Source: DATCVA01 sp036567205 (GTDB taxonomy: Bacteria > Pseudomonadota > Gammaproteobacteria > Burkholderiales > Burkholderiaceae_B). From it: a stretch of 6,192 nt of DNA. How positions within the stretch are numbered: the first letter of the stretch is position 1; every line of letters begins with the position of its first letter. The notes beneath the pieces are model-generated. The model made no database searches. It had not been told where the DNA came from and saw only the letters and a list, made by a program, of their open reading frames with translations. The position numbers and the translations under genes are program-made. The stretch is from positions 1-6,192 of the forward strand of contig DATCVA010000212.1 in assembly GCA_036567205.1 (NCBI GenBank), given 5' to 3'. Shown piece after piece: positions 1 to 6,192 of the stretch.

Positions 1-792
1 CTTGATGTTAAGTTCGGTGAAATTTACTACCTTGCTTGCTGTGCGTCGCCCGGTCACTTTCCGGCGGATCCGGTGCATACGTTGCGTAGTTGCGTGGACG
101 GGGCCTATCATCTGCTTGAACTGGCAAAGCATGGGGGATCGCGGATTTTGCTGGCATCCAGCAGCGAAGTATATGGCGATCCACATGTTCACCCTCAGCC
201 CGAGGCATACCGTGGCAACGTCAACCCCGTAGGGGTTCATGCCTGTTACGACGAGGGCATACGCTGCGCCGAGGCATTGTTTTGCGACTATGCCCGGCGC
301 AAGCGGGTAGACGCTAAAATCGCCCGGGTGTTTAACACCTACGGCCCGCTTATGTCTGCCAACGATGGCCGGGTAGTCCCCAGCTTCGTAACGCAAGCCT
401 TGAAAGGACGCAATTTAACGGTGTACGGCAATGGCACGCAAATACGTTCCTTATGTTATGTGGACGATATGGTCGAAGGCCTGCTTCGACTAATGCGTAA
501 CCCCAGCGGATTTAATGGTCCTGTCAACCTGGGCGACCCGAATGAAATCACTGTGCTGGATATAGCGCGGCGCGTTCGGGCTTTATCGGGCGCCGATGTG
601 TCTTTAGAGTTTCGTCCTTTGCCTACCGGCGACACCGCTCAGCGTTGCCCCGATATTTTTCTGGCGCGTCACCATTTGCACTGGGAGCCGCATGTAAGCC
701 TGGACGATGGCCTGCGCTCGACGATCGATTATTTTTCAGGACTGATCCAAAGTAAACAAGCCCACCGGGCAGTCACGCAAGGCGTCACTTAA
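1..792 (+). CDS. UDP-glucuronate decarboxylase (UDP-xylose synthase)-like protein, 5' truncated by window edge, catalytic Lys replaced
   Basis: The family is an NAD-dependent extended SDR enzyme that decarboxylates UDP-glucuronate to UDP-xylose in the cytosol for surface polysaccharides. The open frame covers 263 residues without a start; the family is usually about 310-350 residues, so the N-terminal Rossmann part with the glycine-rich NAD motif is missing to the left. Numbering from the first codon, visible marks are an ACxASP-like loop (12-17), SSSEVYGDP (53-61, with the Glu typical of the decarboxylases), HPQPE (64-68), NVNPVG (73-78), FNTYGP (111-116), NDGRVV (121-126), LTVYGNG (139-145), CYVDD (152-156) and RCPDI (215-219). 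The catalytic tyrosine is Tyr83 in CYDEG, but the lysine four residues on is Ile87 (ata, 259-261). Conserved similarity ends near IDYF (242-245); the remaining tail overlaps treY antisense. A GTG at 73 is not taken as the start because family similarity continues upstream. The family call is strong; the activity is doubtful. Confidence 0.9.
   Translation, partial: LDVKFGEIYYLACCASPGHFPADPVHTLRSCVDGAYHLLELAKHGGSRILLASSSEVYGDPHVHPQPEAYRGNVNPVGVHACYDEGIRCAEALFCDYARRKRVDAKIARVFNTYGPLMSANDGRVVPSFVTQALKGRNLTVYGNGTQIRSLCYVDDMVEGLLRLMRNPSGFNGPVNLGDPNEITVLDIARRVRALSGADVSLEFRPLPTGDTAQRCPDIFLARHHLHWEPHVSLDDGLRSTIDYFSGLIQSKQAHRAVTQGVT
736..792. other. Convergent codon-aligned antisense overlap of treY and the decarboxylase-like gene
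   Basis: The last 19 triplets of the + strand gene (18 residues and TAA) are the exact antisense triplets of the last 19 of treY (18 residues and TGA): both use the same triplet boundaries. The treY stop is antisense to a Ser codon (tca, 736-738), and the TAA of the other gene (790-792) is antisense to treY Leu869. TreY family similarity (CPVGLF) runs into the overlap, whereas the decarboxylase family similarity stops just before it, so the + strand tail is likely overprinted on older treY sequence. No clear intrinsic terminator for either gene was seen at the junction. Confidence 0.85.
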
Positions 793-3396
793 GATTAATC
801 GAGCATCTGGGCCGATTTGCAGCCTGGCGTCGTTCAGTCTGTTTACAAGAACCGTACTTGCCCATTGCACAGGCAGTTCTACATAGGTGTCGCACCAGAT
901 TTCAGGTGTGATGCCAAGGGCATGATTGGGTTCGCTGGATTGACTGACACCCCTCCAGGTTCGCCGTGGCGCCACCACCACTATCCGACGCTTTTCGAAG
1001 CGCCGCGAAAATGTCAGGGCATGGTCGGCTTTTACCCCTTGTATGCGCAAGGGCTCGTAATTGCCTCGGCGGAACAGAGCAGGGTTTTCGCGGCGTACTT
1101 GCAAGCACCGCTGTATGACTGTTTGCTTGATGTGTCCGGTACGCCAATTTGAGGTGGAAGCCGGAGCGTCCAGAGCGGCGGCCCGGGCGCTGAAATCGAC
1201 CGGCCGCCGGTTGTCGGGGTCGACCAGGCTGAAGTCCCAGAACTCCGTACCCTGGTAAAGGTCGGGCACACCCGGAACGGTCATGCGCAAGACAGTTTGC
1301 GTCAGGCTGTTAACGGCCCCTGCCGCCGCGATAGTCTGCGCGAAACTCCATAGGTCGCGTACCAGCGGCGTGTCGTCCTCCGAGAGCATTATGTGTCTGA
1401 TCGATCCGGCGCAGGTTTCCTCGTACTTCAAATTAGGAGCGAACCAGCTGGACCGTACTTTGGCCTCACGCAGCGCCTTGCTCTGCCATTGCACCAGTCG
1501 TTCGGTGTAGGCCTGCATACCGGCCTTGTCGTCGATGTGCAGGTCCAGCGGCCATGCGCCGATCACTGTCTGGTAGAACATGTAAAGATCGATAGGATGA
1601 GGCATCGGCATTTTGTCGGCCTCGGTGCCGTTGCTGCGGGCGGCGCTGCAGTGCGAAACCATCCATTGGCTGACAGATTGGGCCCATAGGTCGGGGATTT
1701 CGCTTAATACCGCCAGACGCGCACGCACGTCTTCGCCGCGTTTGTGGTCGTGGGTGGCGGTGGCCAGCAGCGCCTGGGGTGCATGGGCGGCGCGCCAAAG
1801 GCAATGGCGATGGAAATGCTGGGGCGAGAGTGCAAAGATTTTCAGATCGGAGCCGACTTCGTTGCGCGATAGCAAGCGTCCGTACCGGTAAAAAACGGTG
1901 TCTTCCAGCGCTTTGGCCGCCAGCGGCGGCGTAAATTGCTGGAATCGCCGAATTGCTTCGTCGTACAAGGCTTTTCTGGATGTTGGCGCCTCGCCGCTTA
2001 GCCAGCCGGCTATTTTCTCCAACAGCGGCAGATCGTCACCGTCGTCCTCAAGATGCAGGCGTATGCGCGTTTTGTCCAGTACGCGCCCGAAACGCGCCGC
2101 ATCGGCTTCGGTTCTGCCGGTGTCGTTGGCGTAGCTGCGGTATACCGAAAAATTCACCAATAATTGGTCGATGACGCGTTTGATGGCTACGGCACTGTAG
2201 TCGCGCGTAGCCGGATCGGCACAAACCAATTGGCGCAGCGCCCGCACCAGGGCTCTGCGCTCTGCGGGAAAATGCCGTTGCAGCATAAGTTTTCGGGCTT
2301 GCTCCACCACAGCTTGCCGGGGACGGGTATCGCCTGAAAGCCGTTCCCATAGTGCGGTAAGAGGTGCTTCGCCTTCTGGCGCATGCAGCAGTGCGGATGC
2401 CTGGTCCATAAAGTCGTAGCCCGTCGTGCCATGCACCTTCCAGTTGTCATCGACAACTTCGTCATGTGCAAGGATTTTTTCCACAATCAGGTAGGGTTGC
2501 TCGTGCGGGGCCGAGCGTTGCGCGGTACGTGCCGTCAGTGCAGCCAGCAGCCGTTCGCAGTATCTGCCCGGGTAGGCCAGGCCGTCTATATGGTCAATGC
2601 GCAGCCCGTCGATCAGTCCTTGCTCGTACAGGCGCAGGGGAAGAGCGTGGATTGCGTTGAAAACATCAGGGTGTTCGACGCACAGGCCTATCAGGTCGCT
2701 GATTTCAAAGAAGCGGCGCCAGTTGATCTGATCGGCCGCGCAGCGCCACCACGCCAGTCGATAATGCTGCTTTTCAAGCAAGTCGTGTAAATGCTGACGA
2801 CCTTGTTCAGTCGAAGGATCATGCTGTGCCAGTACTTGCTTGCTATTGTTTTTGTTGGCATTGAGCGTACCGGGCGCAATGGGGTAGGGCGCGCCGTCTG
2901 CGTGTATTTGAAACCGTTGCGAGGGTGTGTCGAACTGCAAGGTAATGTCGCCGTCTTGCAGGGCTCGTCCATAAATCTTTCCTAAAAACGGAGCAAGGAT
3001 TTTGCCACGCAAGTCGGGGTCCTCGCTATTCCAGTCAATATCGAACCAGAAGGCATAAGGGCTTTGTTGACCGTGTTTCAGAACGCTCCACCACCATGGG
3101 TTGCCGGCGTGTGTGGCCATGTGGTTGGGCACAATATCCAGAATCAGGCCCATGTCGTGCTCATGCAAACGGCTTACCAGTGCCTTTAGCGCCGCCTCGC
3201 CGCCCAGGTCGGCGCTGATGGCGGTCGGGTCAACCACGTCATAGCCATGAGTTGAGCCGGGCCGTGCTTGCGTAAGGGGCGACGCATACAGGTGACTGAT
3301 GCCCAGCCGGGAAAAATAAGGCACTTGCGCACATGCATCGTCCAAGGTGAAACCGGCATGAAACTGCAGGCGCAATGTGGCGCGAGGGATAGTCAT
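736..3396 (-). CDS. treY: Maltooligosyl trehalose synthase (TreY), GH13
   Basis: The enzyme isomerises the reducing-end alpha-1,4 bond of a maltodextrin to an alpha,alpha-1,1 bond, giving maltooligosyl trehalose, the substrate of TreZ. The protein has 886 residues, within the range for proteobacterial TreY. The N-terminus RLQFHAGFT (9-17), LYASPLTQARPGSTHGYDVV (36-55) and DIVPNHM (87-93, GH13 region I) are diagnostic. By family analogy the nucleophile is Asp268 in GLRIDHIDGL, the acid/base is Glu306 in YLIVEKIL, and the third carboxylate is Asp550 in ATHDHKRGED. GTTGYDF (323-329) and PGVPDLYQGTEFWDFSLVDP (708-727) are also typical. The C-terminus (WCDTYVELP, then CPVGLF) looks complete. The ATG overlaps the malQ stop as ATGA and has a purine-rich ribosome site inside malQ. 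Tyr275 stands where DGLxDP normally has Asp, and His551 where THDTK has Thr. The last 57 bp overlap the convergent decarboxylase-like gene. No signal peptide is evident, so it should be cytosolic. Confidence 0.97.
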   Translation of the reverse strand: MTIPRATLRLQFHAGFTLDDACAQVPYFSRLGISHLYASPLTQARPGSTHGYDVVDPTAISADLGGEAALKALVSRLHEHDMGLILDIVPNHMATHAGNPWWWSVLKHGQQSPYAFWFDIDWNSEDPDLRGKILAPFLGKIYGRALQDGDITLQFDTPSQRFQIHADGAPYPIAPGTLNANKNNSKQVLAQHDPSTEQGRQHLHDLLEKQHYRLAWWRCAADQINWRRFFEISDLIGLCVEHPDVFNAIHALPLRLYEQGLIDGLRIDHIDGLAYPGRYCERLLAALTARTAQRSAPHEQPYLIVEKILAHDEVVDDNWKVHGTTGYDFMDQASALLHAPEGEAPLTALWERLSGDTRPRQAVVEQARKLMLQRHFPAERRALVRALRQLVCADPATRDYSAVAIKRVIDQLLVNFSVYRSYANDTGRTEADAARFGRVLDKTRIRLHLEDDGDDLPLLEKIAGWLSGEAPTSRKALYDEAIRRFQQFTPPLAAKALEDTVFYRYGRLLSRNEVGSDLKIFALSPQHFHRHCLWRAAHAPQALLATATHDHKRGEDVRARLAVLSEIPDLWAQSVSQWMVSHCSAARSNGTEADKMPMPHPIDLYMFYQTVIGAWPLDLHIDDKAGMQAYTERLVQWQSKALREAKVRSSWFAPNLKYEETCAGSIRHIMLSEDDTPLVRDLWSFAQTIAAAGAVNSLTQTVLRMTVPGVPDLYQGTEFWDFSLVDPDNRRPVDFSARAAALDAPASTSNWRTGHIKQTVIQRCLQVRRENPALFRRGNYEPLRIQGVKADHALTFSRRFEKRRIVVVAPRRTWRGVSQSSEPNHALGITPEIWCDTYVELPVQWASTVLVNRLNDARLQIGPDARLILSDALRDCPVGLFTLDQS

Positions 3397-5534
3397 GATG
3401 CCTCCCTTCCTTGCGTGATGGCCGTTACGCAGCGCTGTACCTGATCGTCGTCAAAAAGACGCCCGACACCCACCGGCAGCCGCTGCAGCCAGTTGGGGTG
3501 ACCATCGATCGTGCCTGGCAGATTGGGCTGTTCCGCCAGGCCCAGCAGATCCTCCAGCGGGGCAAGCATAAGTGGCGCAGGGCCGCGCGCAACAAAGTTG
3601 AGCACGGCCTCGAGCGGAGGCTGGGAAGGAGGCTCGGGGTCAATGCTTAAAACGCTTTTCGCATCGCACAGTGCCTGCCAAAGCAGGTTTTTGTCGCGTT
3701 CGCGCTGCTGGCGCAAACTTGTTTCGCTATCTTCAGGCGGGATTAAATTCAGGCGGGAGCGCCAGTCCAGGTCGCGGCCTTTCCACCAGCCGCAAACAGT
3801 GGGAAGATCGTGAGTGGCAGTGGTGGCGATTTCGTGGGGCGACCACTGCTCTGGAGGCAAAAACGGCTGATCGGGCAAGGCGGCCTGGGCGCCATCGCGC
3901 TGAAACCACAACACACCGATACCCAGCACACCCGCCTGTTCCAGTGTCTGGTTAAAGCCGGCCGGAACGGTACCCAGGTTCTCGCCGATGACGATAGCCT
4001 GGTGGCGCCACGCTTCCAGCGCGATCAGCCGCAGCAGGTCTTCCTGTGGGTATTGTAGATAGACTCCGTCGGCGGGAGAGGCCCCGTAGGGCACCAGCCA
4101 CATTCGATGCAGGCCCAGCGCATGATCGATACGGATTCCGCCGGTGTGGGCAAGGTTGGCACGCAACATTTCAATGAAGGCGCCGTAACTATTTTCCTGC
4201 AGGGCGCGCGGCGAGAAGGCCGTGAGGCCCCAGTTTTGTCCAAACGGATTGTAAATGTCGGGGGCGGCGCCGACGGTTACACCGGTCAGTATTTCGTCCT
4301 GGCGGCTCCAGGCGTGGCTGCCGCGCGGGTCGGTGCCAACTGCCAGATCACTAATCAGTCCGACGGACATACCTGCGTTGCGTGCGCATTGTTGCGCATG
4401 GTGCAGCCCTTGGGATGCGAGCCACTGTAAAAATACATGGAAGGCGATTTCGTCAGCGTGCCGCTCGGCGAACGCCTGAACACCGTCACTGGCCGGGTTC
4501 CGCAAGTCGGCCGGCCAGTGCTGCCAGTTGTTTTCCTTGTCCAATAAAGGCTGATAATGCGCATGCAGGCTTTCGAAGCGGGCGTGGCTTTCTAGCGGCT
4601 CGCCGCCGGCGTGCCGAAATGCGATGAAGGCATTGCGTTGCTGTTCCGAACGATGGGCGGCGAAGTCGTGAAAAAGGCGGCGAAACAGATGCATGCGGTT
4701 TCGTGCTGCCCCGGGCCAGTCTATTGTGGAACGTGCCTCCATCCGTATCAGGTCGTCGGTCAGGTGCAGCGCATCTTGTGCTCTGACTACGGCTTGTTCC
4801 CCCAGGCAAATTTCGGGACAGGCATACATGGCGTTGAGGAAAAGCCGGCTGGACGGAGCATAAGGGCTGTAATGTTCGGGTTCGGCGTTGAACATGGCAT
4901 GTATCGGGCTAATAGCCACGACGCTCGCGCCCTGGCGCGCCGCGCCGCGGGCCAGGGTAGCCAGCGCGGAAAAATCGCCAAAACCGGTCGCCGCGTCTGT
5001 GCCGCTCTGGTGGCTGTGGCGCAGGCTGTAAAGCTGTGCACCAATGCCCCACAGGCGGGCGTCTGGGCTTCCTGTTACGCCCGCGACGGATGGGCAGCGC
5101 ACCGGGGCGATGGCCAGCGTTATTTGCGCATTGCCCAGAAACAGCTGGTGGTAGCCGATTTGGGCTACCGGGGGCAGTTGCATACTTCCTGATTCCGACT
5201 TTTGCAGCTTGCCTTCAACCGATTGCCCGCTTTCAAGCAACAGCTTATAGGCAGGCGTGGCGGGCTGGTACGAGTCGGGCAGTGCGACGGCCTTATTAAC
5301 CGTGCCAATTACCAGAGTTTCGCCAGTGATGTGCCGGGCAGGTTTTAAACGCTGCAGGCTGTCGCGTACCTGAGACGCAGAGTCGGCCGGTAGTTCCAGG
5401 GCACTCAACAGTTTGCGCAAGACGTCGGGGCTTACATGCCTGGAACGTCCCCATGCGTCCTTCCATACTGGCATCAGGCCTGCATGTTCCGCTAGTTCCA
5501 GCAAGCCTTTGTCGCCGTTTAACGATTCATCCAT
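3393..5534 (-). CDS. malQ: 4-alpha-glucanotransferase (amylomaltase), GH77
   Basis: MalQ moves alpha-1,4-glucan segments between maltodextrins and releases glucose, so it can lengthen short products for reuse. The 713-residue protein is close to the roughly 690-residue E. coli enzyme and has the long N-terminal extension of that MalQ type (GYHQLFLG at 127-134) before the GH77 barrel, which begins near WGIGAQLYSLR (162-172). Barrel marks include ISPIHAMF (208-215), SPYAPSSRLFLN (223-234), SDLAVG (395-400), GSHAWSRQDE (405-414), NPFGQNWG (429-436) and FSPRAL (440-445). By homology the catalytic residues are Asp470 (RIDH), Glu518 (GENLG) and Asp576 (THDLPT); all three are present. The ATG at 5534 overlaps the treZ stop by 8 nt and is preceded by GGAG at a 7-nt spacing, which supports this start. 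Its placement between treZ and treY implies a role in recycling maltodextrins for trehalose synthesis rather than in maltose uptake. Cytosolic, and apparently intact. Confidence 0.97.
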   Translation of the reverse strand: MDESLNGDKGLLELAEHAGLMPVWKDAWGRSRHVSPDVLRKLLSALELPADSASQVRDSLQRLKPARHITGETLVIGTVNKAVALPDSYQPATPAYKLLLESGQSVEGKLQKSESGSMQLPPVAQIGYHQLFLGNAQITLAIAPVRCPSVAGVTGSPDARLWGIGAQLYSLRHSHQSGTDAATGFGDFSALATLARGAARQGASVVAISPIHAMFNAEPEHYSPYAPSSRLFLNAMYACPEICLGEQAVVRAQDALHLTDDLIRMEARSTIDWPGAARNRMHLFRRLFHDFAAHRSEQQRNAFIAFRHAGGEPLESHARFESLHAHYQPLLDKENNWQHWPADLRNPASDGVQAFAERHADEIAFHVFLQWLASQGLHHAQQCARNAGMSVGLISDLAVGTDPRGSHAWSRQDEILTGVTVGAAPDIYNPFGQNWGLTAFSPRALQENSYGAFIEMLRANLAHTGGIRIDHALGLHRMWLVPYGASPADGVYLQYPQEDLLRLIALEAWRHQAIVIGENLGTVPAGFNQTLEQAGVLGIGVLWFQRDGAQAALPDQPFLPPEQWSPHEIATTATHDLPTVCGWWKGRDLDWRSRLNLIPPEDSETSLRQQRERDKNLLWQALCDAKSVLSIDPEPPSQPPLEAVLNFVARGPAPLMLAPLEDLLGLAEQPNLPGTIDGHPNWLQRLPVGVGRLFDDDQVQRCVTAITQGREAS
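3401..3408 (-). promoter_or_regulatory. Ribosome binding site of treY
   Basis: On the - strand AAGGGAGG precedes the treY ATG (3396) with 4 nt between. It is embedded in the last codons of malQ (…GREAS, stop). With the ATGA stop/start overlap it fixes the treY start and suggests translational coupling. Confidence 0.75.
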
Positions 5535-6192
5535 GGCCCGTCTCCGCTTGTTTCGGCAGGCTTAGCGTGGCAATGGTGCATGCTGGCCACAGGCTTCCGG
5601 CTTGCATCGCCATGAAGGCGCCAGGAGCGCTTTCGAACAGCACGGTCGGTGCACGGACGGCATCGCAGCCTGCATACTGACCCATCAGAGTGGGCGCTTT
5701 AACGCCGTCCTGGGCCAGGTTGCTGTAAAGCGTTAATACTGCATTGTTGGCCAGGCGCCATTGCGCGGCTACTGCCGCCGGCCCCGCAACTTGCGCGCCC
5801 AGGCTGTGTACCCTGGCCAACTGAGGCGTAATGAAGCGATGGCGTACCGCAAGCAGTTCGCGGTACCAGGCCTGCCAATGCCGTGAAACGTCCCCGGTGC
5901 ACTCCAGGGTTTTTGCCAGCGCGGCAAAGGTATCGGGGCTATTGGGGTCGGGAATGCTTTCTTGCGCTTGCGGGTCGGAAAACGCCTCGAAGCGGGAAAA
6001 CTCCTGGCACCGGCCATTGCGCACAGCTTGCGCCAATTGGTGATTCTGGTAACCGGTAAAGTACAGAAACGGCACGGTCGCGCCACATTCTTCACCCATG
6101 AAAATCAAGGGGATCTGAGGGCAGAGCAGTTGTAGCGCAATTGCCGCGCGCAAGGCGTGGGGTCGACTGGCGACCAAGCCTGTCAGGCGCTC
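5527..6192 (-). CDS. treZ: Malto-oligosyltrehalose trehalohydrolase (TreZ), C-terminal part, cut by window edge
   Basis: TreZ hydrolyses the alpha-1,4 bond next to the trehalosyl end of maltooligosyl trehalose and frees trehalose. Only the last 221 residues are present, out of about 580-620 expected. The frame is open to the window edge and starts with ERLTG, matching the family stretch just after the NHDQ segment, so the Met at 6177 is internal. Diagnostic are ALRAA (13-17), CPQIPLIFMGEE (24-35), PFLYF (41-45), AVRNGRCQEFSRF (near 54-66) and IPDPNSPDTF, followed by the C-terminal beta-domain. The catalytic Asp/Glu residues known for TreZ lie upstream and cannot be checked here. Cys36 after GEE replaces a residue that is usually Trp or Tyr, and TGY (46-48) replaces the usual T-D/S-H. 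The stop lies inside the first codons of malQ (8-nt overlap), consistent with an operon transcribed from beyond 6192. Confidence 0.93.
   Translation of the reverse strand, partial: ERLTGLVASRPHALRAAIALQLLCPQIPLIFMGEECGATVPFLYFTGYQNHQLAQAVRNGRCQEFSRFEAFSDPQAQESIPDPNSPDTFAALAKTLECTGDVSRHWQAWYRELLAVRHRFITPQLARVHSLGAQVAGPAAVAAQWRLANNAVLTLYSNLAQDGVKAPTLMGQYAGCDAVRAPTVLFESAPGAFMAMQAGSLWPACTIATLSLPKQAETGHG
5542..5545 (-). promoter_or_regulatory. Ribosome binding site of malQ
   Basis: Read on the - strand, GGAG lies 7 nt before the malQ ATG (5534) and inside the 3' end of treZ. Because treZ ends within malQ's third codon, ribosomes finishing treZ could re-initiate here, so translation of the two is probably coupled. 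Confidence 0.7.

Noticed and set aside
73..75. GTG as a possible start of the decarboxylase-like gene
   Set aside because: The frame is open to position 1 and the upstream residues (IYYLAC…ASP) match the family, so the gene begins before the window.
732..736. T run (TTTTT) near the treY stop, possible terminator tail on the + strand
   Set aside because: No convincing GC-rich hairpin precedes it; only the short palindrome CGATCG is nearby, and it sits inside the + strand coding frame.
760..770. GCCC-ACC-GGGC inverted repeat at the convergent junction
   Set aside because: A 4-bp stem without a following T run on either strand is too weak to call a terminator.
817..1152. 111-codon + strand frame just after the decarboxylase-like gene
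   Set aside because: It lies wholly antisense to the treY C-terminal region, which has family similarity throughout; no support as a gene.
2383..2790. 135-codon open frame on the + strand inside treY
   Set aside because: Antisense to conserved TreY coding sequence, with no recognisable protein features.
4611..5192. 193-codon open frame on the + strand inside malQ
   Set aside because: It is antisense to a complete GH77 gene with clear motifs, and its translation shows no recognisable domain; a shadow frame.
6175..6177. ATG as a possible start of a short treZ-like gene
   Set aside because: Upstream residues ERLTG continue the TreZ similarity to the window edge; this Met is internal.

Overview
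The window is fully coding apart from overlaps and reads as a chromosomal stretch of a Gram-negative bacterium. Base composition is moderately GC-rich (judged by eye, not computed). The protein style and the treZ-malQ-treY gene order suggest a betaproteobacterium, perhaps Burkholderiales/Alcaligenaceae; a similar order is known in Pseudomonas. The taxonomic guess is an inference of modest confidence.

Layout. Positions 1-792 (+ strand) hold the 3' part of an extended short-chain dehydrogenase/reductase of the UDP-glucuronate decarboxylase (UDP-xylose synthase) type; its 5' end lies before the window. The rest is on the - strand and is read from right to left: the 3' third of treZ (6192-5527, cut by the window end), complete malQ (5534-3393) and complete treY (3396-736). 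treZ and malQ overlap by 8 nt and malQ and treY by 4 nt (ATGA), each with a plausible Shine-Dalgarno sequence, so the three are very probably one translationally coupled operon whose promoter lies beyond position 6192. No gene-free stretch, RNA gene, mobile element, long repeat or CRISPR array was seen.

How the genes work together. TreY turns the reducing end of a maltodextrin or debranched glycogen chain into a trehalosyl end, and TreZ cuts off free trehalose, leaving a chain two glucoses shorter. MalQ disproportionates short maltodextrins left over, rebuilding chains long enough for TreY. Together they are the TreY/TreZ route of trehalose synthesis, usually tied to osmotic, desiccation or stationary-phase stress. 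The sugar-nucleotide gene on the other strand belongs to a different pathway (cell-surface polysaccharide precursor) and only meets the operon tail to tail.

Points worth a second look: the decarboxylase homologue lacks the catalytic lysine of the YxxxK motif (Ile at codon 259-261), its C-terminal tail is read codon-for-codon antisense to the end of treY over 57 bp, and treY and the treZ fragment carry substitutions at positions that are normally well conserved. I see no evidence of a new defence, mobile or regulatory system here; this is mainly a recognisable metabolic locus.
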